A stretch of 64,000 nucleotides of DNA. Source: a virus. Positions within the stretch are counted from its first letter, which is position 1, and each line of letters starts with the position of its first letter. Positions 1 to 11,074 of this stretch are shown here, piece after piece. The translations under genes and the position numbers were made by a program. The notes under the pieces are model-generated. The model worked only from the letters and a program-made list of their open reading frames with translations. It did no database searches and was not told where the DNA came from. The DNA lies in the IMG/VR virus record IMGVR_UViG_3300044729_002487, positions 1 to 64,000 of that record. The stretch is one strand, 5' to 3'.

Positions 1-1
1 A

Positions 2-262
2 CTATTCAATGTTGACCGGATGCAGATCAATGCACCTATTATAATACCTAATATCATGTCTGAATTGGATAAAGTGCGTGGTGTACAAACCGTAGCTCGT
101 TTTGAATTAGTTAATTTATATAACACGGCATTGGGATATTCTCAGTATGTATATGATTTGAATGCGGCTACAAAGAATGGTATTATTTACCCAAGCTTAG
201 ATCCAATGATATTTGAAATCAGAAATCCTGATGTAGATATTAAAGGTAGAATTATAAGCTAA
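2..262 (+). CDS. Virion structural (baseplate) protein, C-terminal fragment
   Basis: The reading frame is open from the first bases, so the gene begins outside the window; the internal ATG at 20 is probably not the start. About 86 C-terminal residues are visible. They include a FNVDRMQINAPIII segment followed by GVQTV and a DIKGR segment near the end. I associate this pattern with C-termini of large baseplate or virion structural proteins of T4-like phages, but cannot name the gene. The next gene starts 16 nt later, which suggests one structural operon. Role inferred from position and loose resemblance only. Confidence 0.55.
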   Translation, partial: LFNVDRMQINAPIIIPNIMSELDKVRGVQTVARFELVNLYNTALGYSQYVYDLNAATKNGIIYPSLDPMIFEIRNPDVDIKGRIIS

Positions 263-278
263 TTTTTGGAAGTGTACT

Positions 279-1436
279 ATGTATAAACTATTTTATATTG
301 AAAAAGATACAACGTTGTATGAACGCATACCTACCCAAAACACGGGTATAGATCCGATATTAGAAATAACAAAAATTGCGTCTGGAAGTAAATTAGAAGG
401 TGTAGTACAAGCAAAAACATATAATACACGTATATTAATAGATTTTGGAAATCAACTTACTGTATTGTCGCAATCAATAGCAACTGGTAAAATTCCTAAG
501 GTCGGTAATTCACCAAAATCTGCATCTGTATATTTGACTATGGTAGCCGCGGATGCTACTGATTTACCTTTATCTTTTCAATTAAAAGCATTTCCGGTAT
601 CACAATCCTGGACAATGGGTAATGGAAATTTAAACGATAATCCAATTTCTAAAAAAGGCGTGTCATGGTATTACCGTGATGCGGATGAACCAGGGACGAG
701 ATGGAATACTGGATCAGCTCATAGTAAAAATGATTATTCTACGACAGAATTAAAAGGCGGTGGTACATGGATTACCGGGTCAGGATTTGAAGCTAGTCAA
801 TCTTTTTCATTTCCTACCGACTTAGATGTTCGTATGAATATCACTGATATAGTATCAAAATGGTTAAAAAAGACAATTCCTAATAATGGATTGATACTTA
901 AACGTCCTAAGGCTGATGAACGGTCTGGTGATATATTAGGTAGTATTAAATATTATGGAAATGAAACGCATACTATTTTTATTCCAAGATTAGAAGTATC
1001 ATGGAATGATTCAATACTAACCGGTACTGCATCGTTAAACGAAATTTCTTCTGAGACATATGTACCATATTTTAAAAATATAAGACCGACATACCGTACC
1101 GAGGATAAAGCAAAATTCCGAATTGGTGTAAGACCAGAATATCCTACTCGTACGTATGGTACAGGTTCGGTATATTTAACTGAATATCGTTTACCTACAT
1201 CGAGTTATTATACTATAGTCGATGCATATACAAATCAAACATTGATACCGTATAATACAAAAGCAACGCAGATATCATGTGATGCAGAAGGTTCGTTTTT
1301 TAAATTAGATATGAATTCATTTATGCCAGAACGTTATTATAGAATTATGTTAAAGGTAGAGCGTGATGGTGGAGATGATGTACAAATACATGACAATGGA
1401 TATTATTTTAAAGTAGAGCGATATAATGGCAGATAG
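279..1436 (+). CDS. Virion structural protein, possible carbohydrate-binding jelly-roll
   Basis: 385 aa. A beta-rich protein without transmembrane segments. Residues about 105-190 contain SWYYRDADEPGTRW and a GGGTW motif, recalling DNRLRE/CBM96-type jelly-roll domains in which a W-x-x-GG-x-T-W pattern is typical; this is a weak similarity. It lies between a baseplate-type fragment and a 916-aa structural protein whose start overlaps its last 11 nt, so the two are probably translationally coupled. A role in the baseplate periphery or in host-surface binding is inferred from position. Confidence 0.5.
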   Translation: MYKLFYIEKDTTLYERIPTQNTGIDPILEITKIASGSKLEGVVQAKTYNTRILIDFGNQLTVLSQSIATGKIPKVGNSPKSASVYLTMVAADATDLPLSFQLKAFPVSQSWTMGNGNLNDNPISKKGVSWYYRDADEPGTRWNTGSAHSKNDYSTTELKGGGTWITGSGFEASQSFSFPTDLDVRMNITDIVSKWLKKTIPNNGLILKRPKADERSGDILGSIKYYGNETHTIFIPRLEVSWNDSILTGTASLNEISSETYVPYFKNIRPTYRTEDKAKFRIGVRPEYPTRTYGTGSVYLTEYRLPTSSYYTIVDAYTNQTLIPYNTKATQISCDAEGSFFKLDMNSFMPERYYRIMLKVERDGGDDVQIHDNGYYFKVERYNGR

Positions 1437-4176
1437 TAATCAGTTTTCCGGCCGGCCAGCAGAATTACGTGATATCAAAGTCAATGATATCATTATTCGT
1501 GCCTTACGTGATGAATTTCCTAATGATGAATTATTTCAGCAAGGAATGATATCGACGACAAATCGACCAGAACCAAAACCAGTCACATCAATTGCACAAC
1601 GAAGTAAGGTAACTAAATTATTAGAAATTGATGCGGATGTATCGGCATCATATGGTGAATATGAATTATCAAAACTATTACCCGGTATTGAAGATAACGA
1701 ATTAGATGAAATACTGGAAGACGAATTTGCATATTTCGTAGCAGATTTCACCGTACCGGGATTTCCAGTACCTCCGACATCCGGATTATTTTTAATACCA
1801 GTTGATATTGACAACATTCCATTAGACTGGCATGACCGATATGTACAATCAGGACCTGAATTAATTACAGAAATGATTGCTAGTGGTATGGATGATGATG
1901 ATGTTATTCGTAATGTGTTCTGTGTATGGTATATTGAGCGTGATCAGGGTCGTCCGATTCCTAACTACAAAACATTGGAATATATGTTAGTAGAACGCGG
2001 ATTAACATATAATGATATTGGAATTGCGACTGTAGAAGATATTGCTAGATATGATTTACGATTAGATGGAAGATATAAAGATTATGCACTTGAAGATGAA
2101 AATGGTGTATCTTTAACACCGCCTACATTATTAGATGAATTTGTAGATCGATCAATTGTCAGTAAAGCCGGAGCGTGGACATATAAAACAAGGTTCTTAT
2201 CCGGATATCGACCGGGTAAAACAACTACCGCTGAACAATTTTTACGCGATCCAGGCGATTATATGCGTCCGGAAGCTGATCGTGTTCCTGGATTTACAGA
2301 AACATATTCTATTGGTAATGAATTATTAACGCGTACAGTTACGCCTCGAGAAGCTCGAATTAGACGCGATGATCCAGAATTTGATCCGGCTGTGCAGACG
2401 GCACCATGGGTTGATGCAGATCCAAATGATTTATATTTTGATCAGGTATTTTATCAGACTGATGTTGAGCGATTGCGTGCTAAATATGAAGGCCGATTAA
2501 TTCTTCCGACATGGTCATCGGCAACTACTAGTACGTTGTTTAATCTTGAAATAGGTAATGGTTCAGAAAATATAACATTTGATGATTTATTTTTTAATTT
2601 AAGTTTTGTAATGTTCGGCCATGCTAAACAAGTAATATCATTAAGTACTCTTAAAAAAATTGCTAGAAACTTAGACATTAATTTATTAGATTATAATTCC
2701 GGATTGGAAGATATATCCGGATTAATCGAAGATGAGAATATTGATTTATTAGATAATGAACAATACGAAGCATTACGAGATTTGTTAGGTATTGTTAATA
2801 CTATGGTACGTCAAGGTGCAGTAGATGTATTAGGCGGCGAAACAGATCCGGACTGGATATTTTTTCCAAAAGTAGCGGAAGTTAATCGTTTAGATATTAC
2901 CGAATATGAACAGTATGTAAATGAATTTGCACCAAATGGTATGTTTAATGTAGAGGAATTATCACCGTATGAACCGGCCGGTAGTTTAGTATATTATAAT
3001 CGCCGTCCGCAGATGAAACAAACAGTTCAGATATTATCTGATCAGGCCGCGGCTCAGGCAATATTATCCCAATATAAAGATGCAATTATCGAAAAATCTA
3101 TACCATTAGCGGCTAAAGCAGCTGAATTTCGTCGTCGCATGAACATTATCGGTAATGGAGGATATGTCAATAAACTACAAAGATTATTTGGCCCGGATGG
3201 TGATGCTCAAAATATTTTATATGAAACTGCTAATGTCGGAAATAAATCATGGCAACTTAAAAAAGAATTAAGTAAAAAAGGTATTGATACAAAAGGCGTG
3301 CAAGATGCGTTTTTTAAATTAGTTGAGACCGAAGGACAGATAATACGAGATTCGATGCGAACAGAAACATCAGAAAATGAAATGTTCTGGTTACCATCGA
3401 ATAGAATAACATGGCATGTAAATACTCGAGGAGATGATCCGAAGGGTGCGGCATTAATACTAGGATATGGGCCGCGAGTCGAAGATGGTGTACGTTTAAT
3501 AACACAAAGTGAAGTAGAAGCAATGCAAAGAGCCGGTCTTGGCATAGATGTCGAAACCGTCGGTGCTCAAAGATATCAACGGCCGGAAAGTAAAAGATCA
3601 GGTAACCGATCAGATCAACAAATGAAAGATCCAAGATATTTTCGAGCGACGATGGCACAATATATTATGGAGTTTATTTTTGATCCAAATAAGTTTCATC
3701 CAAATTATGATAATGTACCAAAAGCGCCAGAAGATTTTTGGCCACAATTTAGTGGCAATGCACAGCCAAAAGATTTAGTAAGTATATGTAAAGAGGCAGA
3801 TAGATTTATCATAACTGTACAGTCAGCGGTTGTAGAAATTGAACAAGTAATTGCAAATTTAGATCAAACAATATTGGATTGTGATACAATAGAAGAAGCT
3901 ATAGCATTAGATGCCATCGTAAAAAATTGTGAAGCGGCTATTGATTCATTTGATGAAGACATGTTTGATTACTATGATAAACTTAATAGATATATTGAGA
4001 GACGGCATCGTGATTTGATATCTGGCGTGGTTGCATCAATACAGTTTGTACGTCAACGGGTGCAGAGTCGTAATAAAAAATATTATATTGAATGGTCAGA
4101 ATCTGCAAAATCACGTGTTAATAAATGGATAGGTGACCCCGGATTTTTCGATTTTCGTTCTGAAAATGCATATTAA
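1426..4176 (+). CDS. Large virion structural protein of unknown fold
   Basis: 916 aa. Start ATG overlaps the end of the upstream gene by 11 nt; no better start is seen nearby. The protein is acidic, with no signal peptide or transmembrane segment. The C-terminal third (about residues 780-900) is predicted by eye to be helical, with long heptad-like stretches such as the region around VVEIEQVIANLDQTI. I recognise no catalytic motif. The position between other structural genes suggests a baseplate or tail component; a more exact role cannot be read from the sequence. Confidence 0.55.
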   Translation: MADSNQFSGRPAELRDIKVNDIIIRALRDEFPNDELFQQGMISTTNRPEPKPVTSIAQRSKVTKLLEIDADVSASYGEYELSKLLPGIEDNELDEILEDEFAYFVADFTVPGFPVPPTSGLFLIPVDIDNIPLDWHDRYVQSGPELITEMIASGMDDDDVIRNVFCVWYIERDQGRPIPNYKTLEYMLVERGLTYNDIGIATVEDIARYDLRLDGRYKDYALEDENGVSLTPPTLLDEFVDRSIVSKAGAWTYKTRFLSGYRPGKTTTAEQFLRDPGDYMRPEADRVPGFTETYSIGNELLTRTVTPREARIRRDDPEFDPAVQTAPWVDADPNDLYFDQVFYQTDVERLRAKYEGRLILPTWSSATTSTLFNLEIGNGSENITFDDLFFNLSFVMFGHAKQVISLSTLKKIARNLDINLLDYNSGLEDISGLIEDENIDLLDNEQYEALRDLLGIVNTMVRQGAVDVLGGETDPDWIFFPKVAEVNRLDITEYEQYVNEFAPNGMFNVEELSPYEPAGSLVYYNRRPQMKQTVQILSDQAAAQAILSQYKDAIIEKSIPLAAKAAEFRRRMNIIGNGGYVNKLQRLFGPDGDAQNILYETANVGNKSWQLKKELSKKGIDTKGVQDAFFKLVETEGQIIRDSMRTETSENEMFWLPSNRITWHVNTRGDDPKGAALILGYGPRVEDGVRLITQSEVEAMQRAGLGIDVETVGAQRYQRPESKRSGNRSDQQMKDPRYFRATMAQYIMEFIFDPNKFHPNYDNVPKAPEDFWPQFSGNAQPKDLVSICKEADRFIITVQSAVVEIEQVIANLDQTILDCDTIEEAIALDAIVKNCEAAIDSFDEDMFDYYDKLNRYIERRHRDLISGVVASIQFVRQRVQSRNKKYYIEWSESAKSRVNKWIGDPGFFDFRSENAY

Positions 4177-4196
4177 CCCGTAAAGTCAATTAGTTG

Positions 4197-4204
4197 ATAT
4201 TTAT
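4197..4204 (+). promoter_or_regulatory. ATATTTAT late-promoter-like element
   Basis: Perfect ATATTTAT. It ends only 6 nt before the ATG of the 1628-aa gene, which has no SD, so a transcript starting here would be leaderless or nearly so. Confidence 0.5.
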
Positions 4205-4210
4205 TAATGT

Positions 4211-7200
4211 ATGCCATTAAGTAGATTTACAAATATTGAAGAAATACGATCCGAACCTGGATTAGTACGGGGTGTGTTATGGAATCAATCTGCAATCGCA
4301 GAATTAGATTTAGATGAAGTAGTAGTACGTCCAGAATTTACGCCAGATGTAGAAGTTCATATTTATACACCGACGAATGAGACATATTTAGCTGGTGGAC
4401 CTATAACAGATTTTGTACAACGTGGTGATAAGATATATATTGATTATGTATCTGTATTTGCTAAGTATGGTATTAAACGAGGATTTTTTAGAGTAGTTGT
4501 CAATGTACATTACAGTATCACCGGCGATTATGAGTATCCAACTTTAAAAGTCGTTGAAACATCATCAGATGGTTTAGAAGTTTTATTAAAACAATTTTCG
4601 CCTCGAGCAAATGATACCAGACCACGTACAATTGTACAAGATTTTTTAACGGCATATCCTAAAGCATATGAACGTGATTTTGCATTAAATTTTGGCGAAA
4701 ATCAAATATTTAAAATTCTTAATTACAAACGTTATTTAGATGATAATGTACTAGCAGTACGCGTAAGTCAGGTATTACCAAATGAATTAACTGATTTAAC
4801 TCGTGTTAACATTGTTGAACAACTTACTGATTCATGGATTGATAATATAAGTTTAGATCAGTTAGCTCCGTCCACGCCGATAAGTAAATTACGAGGTCCT
4901 AATTTTGAAATTGAAAGTGGTTATACTACTATAACTGAAACCGATTTTTTAAATTGGAATCAATTGTTAGGAACTAATATTTCAACATCTCAAAAAATTG
5001 TAGATTCATTTTTCTCCGGATCTATCGCAGGTGTTGAATTAGGAATTGATTATACAGCATTTCCTAATTATGTTTATTATTCATCCGCGGCACATCGTGT
5101 TGCAAATTTTAAACAAAAATTAGAATCGATAGAATATTACAATGAACGATTAGGAATACTAAATAATGTAAGCGGTTCATCTTCTGGTTCATTATCTGTA
5201 AACATTGCTAATGTTACTAAGAAAATTGATAATGTTGTTGGTAGTTTTGATTCATTCGAACGTTGGTTGTATAATGAACCGACTGCTAGTATTTTTACAC
5301 ATGGATTATCCGGAAGTGCTATAGCCGGTGAAGGTGAATTTTTTGCCGTAACTCCATATCCTAAACGTATTGTCAATAGCAAGCAAGTATTATATCATTC
5401 AACAGCATCTGTTAGTGATACATGGTACAATGACTTGTATGCGGCTGCTCGTTCATATGATGATAATAATCCACATGCATTAGTAAAAGCTATTCCATTA
5501 CATATTAGAGAGGATGCAAATAATAGCGAATTTGAAACATTCGTTAATATGATAGCACATCACTTTGATATTTTATATACATATGCAAATTCATTAACAC
5601 GAGTACATGTAAAAGAAGAACATCCAAAACGTGGTATTGATAAAGATGTGTTAGTTGATATAGCTCGTTCTCAGGGTTGGCATTTGGTTAATGGTAACCA
5701 GGCAAGTCAGTTATGGAAATATAAATTAGGTACAAACCAATCAGGTGAGTATGCATCAACCGGTAGTATTTTTTCATTAAGCGATGAAATGATTACTGAT
5801 GAGGTATGGAGACGTATAGTAAACAATTTACCATATATTCTTAAAACTCGAGGTACTGAACGTGCAATAAAAGCGCTATTAAATATTTACGGAATACCAC
5901 AAACCATATTAAGTATACGTGAATATGGTGGACCGTTAGTAGGAGAAGAATGGCCAGCATTAACTGAAGATAGATACTCATACGCGGTATTATTTAACTC
6001 AGGTTCGTCGATTAGGTATCCAGCGGTTCATGTAAGTTCAAGTATTGCAAATTGGGGCCGGCGATTAGGTAAAAATAATGTTGTACCGCCACAAACACGA
6101 GAATTCCGTTTTAGGCCTTCATATACCGGTAGTATGTTATTGTATTCTCAGATAAGTTCATCCGGGTCTCCTTTAATGCATATTGCGTTAGAATATACAA
6201 GATCGTTTTCTGGCAGTAATACATATGGTCGTATCAATACAGTCTTTGCAAGAGCTAATGGATCTGCGCCTGTAACATCGTCAACAAAATGGCTGCCATT
6301 GTATAATGGCCAATATTGGAATATCCGTTATGGATGGACAACACCGGGTATACATTTTAACACCGGTTCAAATACTAATACGACATATAATATTAAAGTC
6401 CAGCAATCATCTAATTTTATACGCGGTAAAATTAATTTTTCAGCTAGTATTAATATTACTCCGAATAACGCTAATCATTATTTAGTATGGTCACATCCAA
6501 AAGATATAACAAAAAATATTGTACATATAGGTGGTAACACTGGATCTGCCGATACATTGAATGTTAATAGTTATCTTTCACATCGAATGAAAGGACGTGT
6601 TGGTACGTTCTCAGGTTCAATGCAAGAATATAAAGAATGGCTTGAATTCATTGATAACGCAGCATTCGATGATCATACATTTAATCCAACATCATATGTA
6701 AGTTATTTATCTCCTAGTAGTTCATATGACACATTAGTACGTCATTATACATTAGGATCTGAACTTATTGGTGTTAATTTAAACACATTTAAAATTATAT
6801 CATCGAGCCATCCAAATCAAGCAATAAACGATTTTACAAGGGCTAATCCGTATTCTACAAATGCAACGGCTAATAACTTTAAAGTGCCATCCGATACTCA
6901 AAGGGGTAATTTCATACCAGTCGAAGAAACATATTATATTAGAGGTGCATCGTTAGGAGCTAATAATCCTAGATCTGAAAAAATACGTTTAGAAGATAAT
7001 TTCCTTGTACGTCGATTATCACCTACAAATACGGCAGAACGATCTAGTTTTGATACTGCGCCATTGGATTCTAATAAATTAGGTTTATTTTATAGTTTTG
7101 CTGACCAAGTCAATAAAGATATCTTTAATCAAATTGGTACAATAGACTTAGATGATTACGTTGGTGATCCTGATGATGAACATGAATTGGCATATGAAGA

Positions 7201-9097
7201 TTTAAAATTCTTTGCAACGCAATACTGGAAGAAATTTAATAATTCATCAGATGTAAATTCATTTAACCGTATTTTTAGTCAATTTGATTTTTCCGTATTT
7301 AATCAGATAAAACAAACTTTGCCATTACGAGTTGATGACGTTTCTGGATTATTAGTTGAACCTAACATATTAGAACGTTCTAAGGTACAACTTACTAAAC
7401 CAATTAAAGTTGAAAATCCGCAGTATGATATCGTAATCAATCAGATACCGCCTACTAGTAGTGGTGTTGTAACAGTACCGTATGAAGCGTTAATTGATAA
7501 TGGTGAAACGACAGTATACACGCCTTCTGCTACATTCCAAGAAGAATACATCGGTCAAACTAATTTGATTCAATATACTAGTAGTATGAATTATTGTACT
7601 ATACAAACATTACCGGTAGATGAATTGATGACATATACCGCATCTATAATTGATTCGAATTATTTTGTTAGTAAATCTGGCGCGTTTACTTATGGTTATG
7701 TAAAAAATTATTATGGTAATCAAGATGTATTATTTGATCCGACAAGTACTAAATCAACTGCATTATGGAGAGATATATCAGTGCCTATCTTTTCAAAATT
7801 TAATTGGAATGAAAAAATTCAAACTGTAACTAGTGGTGCTACTATTAGTACTGGGACAGTTGCTACCGGTAGTTACGCAGATCAAATACGGTTTAAATTA
7901 GATACATATAATCAGTATGATGTACATGCACGTCCGGAAATACGATTTTTAGACACTGCTAATCCATTTCCATCGGCGGCCGGTTATCCAACGCTTGAAT
8001 ATACATTATTATTAGCTGAAACTGAAACATCTGATATTAATTCTCGTATAACGCGTGTATTAGATTCGCAAATTTTTCAAGCAGCATCAAATGGTGCTGG
8101 CAAAACAGTTAAGTTTAAAAGTGTATTGATTCCGGCTCAGACACATTTAGTTGTGATACTGCAAATGAAATTACCAGCTCAAACGTATTTAGTTTATGTT
8201 GGTACTCAGGTAAGTGCGTCGATTACATTTCAACCAAATAAAGCTATAAAGGCAGATGGTAGTCAAAATATGCCATATGATACTAATTATACTGCATCGG
8301 TTGCTAATGCGGATATCGTAACAAACGCGCATAATATTAATTGGTTTATTGATAATTTAGGTAGTAGTTGTTTAATGTATCATAATGCGGCTCCTCAACC
8401 TTTTGATATAGATGGTGTCGATACTAATGAAACACTAGCTGCACAACTATTAATGACAAATGCTAGTGGTTCTGATACTTGGATATATTTAGGTCCGACA
8501 GCGGATGGCAATCCTAGTATTAATGAATCATTTAATGATGTCGCTGATGCAATTGCTCCTTTCACTGTAGATATTACTGATGTATTTGACGGATCTGGAA
8601 ATTTTTCTTGGGAATCCGGATCATTCAGTACTTCCAATGCAACAAGCGTATCACAAATCGATTTCTCATGGTTCCGTGTATATATGACAATCGATGAAGT
8701 ATGTCATACTGCGAGAGGAGCTGAAATAAATGAACCTCGTACTAGCGGTATATATCAAAAATATATTTATCATTTCTCTGGCAGTCCTTCTATTACAAAT
8801 CCAATTGCTCGTAATTTAGCCGCGGCTCAAAGTGAATCATTAGGAATATATTACAGTAGAAGTTTAGCGCCAGCAAGTTATCGTGATGATTTCTTTGAAA
8901 CATATGAACGTGCATTTTATACAGGTACTCAATTAACTGCTACAGCAGTTAATCAAAATTCAACTAATGCAGCGTTAGGAAATGCACCAATTATAGAAAT
9001 TTATGAAGTTAATCCAAACCAAATTTTCTATAATTCAACGCCTAGACAGGCTGGTCCAGGAAATACTTTAGATCCTGGAAACATAACAATTAGATAA
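4211..9097 (+). CDS. Giant baseplate/tail structural protein with gpI-like segment
   Basis: 1628 aa, the longest product in the window. Around residues 540-570 it has the sequence ILKTRGTERAIKALLNIYGI, which resembles the KGT...A...LL...G signature of P2 gpI-type tail proteins and of very large structural proteins in other myoviruses. The rest is rich in Ser/Thr/Asn and beta-prone, with no membrane segment. No SD precedes the ATG, and an ATATTTAT element lies just 6 nt upstream. The alternative ATG at 4207 runs into a stop at once, so 4211 is preferred. Probably a baseplate wedge or periphery protein; the fold of most of the chain is unknown. Confidence 0.6.
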   Translation: MPLSRFTNIEEIRSEPGLVRGVLWNQSAIAELDLDEVVVRPEFTPDVEVHIYTPTNETYLAGGPITDFVQRGDKIYIDYVSVFAKYGIKRGFFRVVVNVHYSITGDYEYPTLKVVETSSDGLEVLLKQFSPRANDTRPRTIVQDFLTAYPKAYERDFALNFGENQIFKILNYKRYLDDNVLAVRVSQVLPNELTDLTRVNIVEQLTDSWIDNISLDQLAPSTPISKLRGPNFEIESGYTTITETDFLNWNQLLGTNISTSQKIVDSFFSGSIAGVELGIDYTAFPNYVYYSSAAHRVANFKQKLESIEYYNERLGILNNVSGSSSGSLSVNIANVTKKIDNVVGSFDSFERWLYNEPTASIFTHGLSGSAIAGEGEFFAVTPYPKRIVNSKQVLYHSTASVSDTWYNDLYAAARSYDDNNPHALVKAIPLHIREDANNSEFETFVNMIAHHFDILYTYANSLTRVHVKEEHPKRGIDKDVLVDIARSQGWHLVNGNQASQLWKYKLGTNQSGEYASTGSIFSLSDEMITDEVWRRIVNNLPYILKTRGTERAIKALLNIYGIPQTILSIREYGGPLVGEEWPALTEDRYSYAVLFNSGSSIRYPAVHVSSSIANWGRRLGKNNVVPPQTREFRFRPSYTGSMLLYSQISSSGSPLMHIALEYTRSFSGSNTYGRINTVFARANGSAPVTSSTKWLPLYNGQYWNIRYGWTTPGIHFNTGSNTNTTYNIKVQQSSNFIRGKINFSASINITPNNANHYLVWSHPKDITKNIVHIGGNTGSADTLNVNSYLSHRMKGRVGTFSGSMQEYKEWLEFIDNAAFDDHTFNPTSYVSYLSPSSSYDTLVRHYTLGSELIGVNLNTFKIISSSHPNQAINDFTRANPYSTNATANNFKVPSDTQRGNFIPVEETYYIRGASLGANNPRSEKIRLEDNFLVRRLSPTNTAERSSFDTAPLDSNKLGLFYSFADQVNKDIFNQIGTIDLDDYVGDPDDEHELAYEDLKFFATQYWKKFNNSSDVNSFNRIFSQFDFSVFNQIKQTLPLRVDDVSGLLVEPNILERSKVQLTKPIKVENPQYDIVINQIPPTSSGVVTVPYEALIDNGETTVYTPSATFQEEYIGQTNLIQYTSSMNYCTIQTLPVDELMTYTASIIDSNYFVSKSGAFTYGYVKNYYGNQDVLFDPTSTKSTALWRDISVPIFSKFNWNEKIQTVTSGATISTGTVATGSYADQIRFKLDTYNQYDVHARPEIRFLDTANPFPSAAGYPTLEYTLLLAETETSDINSRITRVLDSQIFQAASNGAGKTVKFKSVLIPAQTHLVVILQMKLPAQTYLVYVGTQVSASITFQPNKAIKADGSQNMPYDTNYTASVANADIVTNAHNINWFIDNLGSSCLMYHNAAPQPFDIDGVDTNETLAAQLLMTNASGSDTWIYLGPTADGNPSINESFNDVADAIAPFTVDITDVFDGSGNFSWESGSFSTSNATSVSQIDFSWFRVYMTIDEVCHTARGAEINEPRTSGIYQKYIYHFSGSPSITNPIARNLAAAQSESLGIYYSRSLAPASYRDDFFETYERAFYTGTQLTATAVNQNSTNAALGNAPIIEIYEVNPNQIFYNSTPRQAGPGNTLDPGNITIR

Positions 9098-9110
9098 TTC
9101 AACAATGAGC

Positions 9111-9118
9111 ATATTTAT
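9111..9118 (+). promoter_or_regulatory. ATATTTAT late-promoter-like element
   Basis: Perfect copy, 19 nt before the ATG of the 221-aa gene; a GGAG SD lies between element and start. Confidence 0.55.
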
Positions 9119-9137
9119 TAAAAAATCGGAGTAAAAC

Positions 9138-9803
9138 ATGGGATATTTAGATAATAGTACAATAACAGTAGATGCTATTTTAACTAAAAAAGGAAGAGAG
9201 TTATTAGCGCGTGGACAGAATGAGTTTAAAATTACTCAGTTTGCTTTAGCCGATGACGAGATTGATTATGATTTATATAATCTTGAACATCCACTTGGTA
9301 CAGCATATTACGGTGCAGCAATTGAAAATATGCCTGTAGTAGAAGCATTAACAGATGAATCACAAATGATGAAATATAAATTGGTAACATTACCTAAAGG
9401 TACTGCGCGTATACCAGTTATTTCAATTGGTCAAACAGAAATAACATTGCGTGATAATCAATCAGTTGTTGTTCGTCCGGTAACGACTAATTTTGTCCAA
9501 GGTAATCAATCATTTGGTTATACAGCAATTTTATCAGACTCCGATGCGGCTACAATCGTAGCTACAAAAGCAGCTCCAAATTCATCTGGTGCAACTGTAC
9601 CTCAATTTATTGGTGATAACGAAGCAGCGCAGTCAGTAACTGTAACTGGTGTTGAATTTGAAATTACAGCTAAAGGACAATTAATATCTAGACGCACAGC
9701 CACTGTATTAATTATTGGTAATGAAACAGGTGGTAGAGCATTATTAACGATAACGATTGAACCTCAGCAAATTCAAGGTATATCTAATATAGCATCGTTA
9801 TAA
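9138..9803 (+). CDS. Virion structural protein
   Basis: 221 aa. The N-terminus carries VDAILTKKGRELLARG followed by FKITQFALADDEIDY. I recognise this opening from structural proteins of T4-like marine phages, where its exact role is not established. The remainder is beta-rich. GGAG SD with 7-nt spacing supports the start. Preceded by an ATATTTAT element and followed after 15 nt by another structural gene, so likely part of a late structural transcript. Confidence 0.6.
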   Translation: MGYLDNSTITVDAILTKKGRELLARGQNEFKITQFALADDEIDYDLYNLEHPLGTAYYGAAIENMPVVEALTDESQMMKYKLVTLPKGTARIPVISIGQTEITLRDNQSVVVRPVTTNFVQGNQSFGYTAILSDSDAATIVATKAAPNSSGATVPQFIGDNEAAQSVTVTGVEFEITAKGQLISRRTATVLIIGNETGGRALLTITIEPQQIQGISNIASL

Positions 9804-9818
9804 TAATTAAAGGAAAAA

Positions 9819-11063
9819 ATGGGACTTGGGAATAGAAACGTAACAGTACAAGGAAGATTAAACCCTAGGCCATCAGCCGCGGCTGGTGCTGTAGAAGCAA
9901 CTGCGAGACAAATTGCAGATCAAATTATACGCGAAAGAGACTTTGCAAGACAACGTTCTAGAAACGGTCGTGTATATACACCGTTTAATCCAACAGATGA
10001 CGTATTACCAAATAATATTGAAATTGTTACTAAAGGTTTATTTTCTGGTAACACTGGTAGCTTATTAAATTTCCATACACAATCATCTGCTACAGCGATA
10101 CAAAATACTTACTTTCGTCAAATTTACAATGAAAAATCGACGAACCGTACAGCTCAACCGCAATTTTCAATTGCATATGGTCACTATTTAGGATCTGGTT
10201 CAAAGGACCTTACCGGTAACTTAAATGATGATACACCTAGCCGTGCTATTTATAAACAATATGCTCAATTATTGTTACAGCCATTAGATAAGAAATTTAC
10301 AATTAATGGACAAGATACTGATAGTATTTATGTACTTAATTTTAATAGAGCTCGTTTCCGTGAAAAGTTAGATCCAGGAAATTTAGAAATTAATTTATCA
10401 CAATTATCCGGTGCATTTTATGCTAACCGAATTCATACCGGTTCTAATGTAAAACCAACTAAAGGCGCGGGAGTTGCTCGTAAAGTCATTTCATTAATTG
10501 ATGATTCGTCATTATCATCGGCTCGTGTTGTTGAATCTGGACGTGTTTATAATATTGTATCTGGTACTATTGATGATGGTACGGTTATTCATAAATCATC
10601 AGCTCCTCATTATTATGGATTAATTTATCCTGAGGCTGGTGTTATAATTTTAGATGCAAAAAAATTAGACATATCATGTTCGTTTAATACCGTAACCGGA
10701 TCTGGAGTACAAGGTGATAATGCTATGAAATTGTTTAGATCTATTTCTGGATCTGCAGTTGCATTAGCGCCATCAGGTAGAAATTTTGGATTACAAGCTC
10801 GATCATCAGAGCAAGTTAAATCTACTTATTTCTTTGTACGTGTAAAAAATGGTGATTATAACTATTCAAATAATCCATCATTCGTATCTGGATCTAATGG
10901 CGATTTAGCATATTCTACTTTTATTAATAATCCGCAGACATATATTACAACTGTTGGTTTATATAATGACCGTAAAGAATTGTTAGCAGTAGCAAAAATG
11001 AGCCAGCCTATATTGAAATCATTTACGCGAGAAGTATTGATTAAGGTAAAATTAGATTTTTAA
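9819..11063 (+). CDS. Virion structural protein with shared C-terminal module
   Basis: 414 aa. The first 60 residues are Arg/Ala rich and helical; the rest is beta-prone. Residues about 372-400 read YITTVGLYNDRKELLAVAKM, almost the same as residues 552-579 of the next gene, so the two proteins share a C-terminal module even though the rest of their sequences differ. Such a shared end often marks a common docking or trimerisation site (inference). AAGGA SD before the start. No enzymatic motif seen. Confidence 0.55.
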   Translation: MGLGNRNVTVQGRLNPRPSAAAGAVEATARQIADQIIRERDFARQRSRNGRVYTPFNPTDDVLPNNIEIVTKGLFSGNTGSLLNFHTQSSATAIQNTYFRQIYNEKSTNRTAQPQFSIAYGHYLGSGSKDLTGNLNDDTPSRAIYKQYAQLLLQPLDKKFTINGQDTDSIYVLNFNRARFREKLDPGNLEINLSQLSGAFYANRIHTGSNVKPTKGAGVARKVISLIDDSSLSSARVVESGRVYNIVSGTIDDGTVIHKSSAPHYYGLIYPEAGVIILDAKKLDISCSFNTVTGSGVQGDNAMKLFRSISGSAVALAPSGRNFGLQARSSEQVKSTYFFVRVKNGDYNYSNNPSFVSGSNGDLAYSTFINNPQTYITTVGLYNDRKELLAVAKMSQPILKSFTREVLIKVKLDF

Positions 11064-11074
11064 GATAATATGAT

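Noticed and set aside
9111-9118. Reading ATATTTAT copies as leftward T4 late promoters (TATAAATA on the minus strand)
   Set aside because: All credible genes run rightward and the copies lie at a fixed distance upstream of plus-strand starts.
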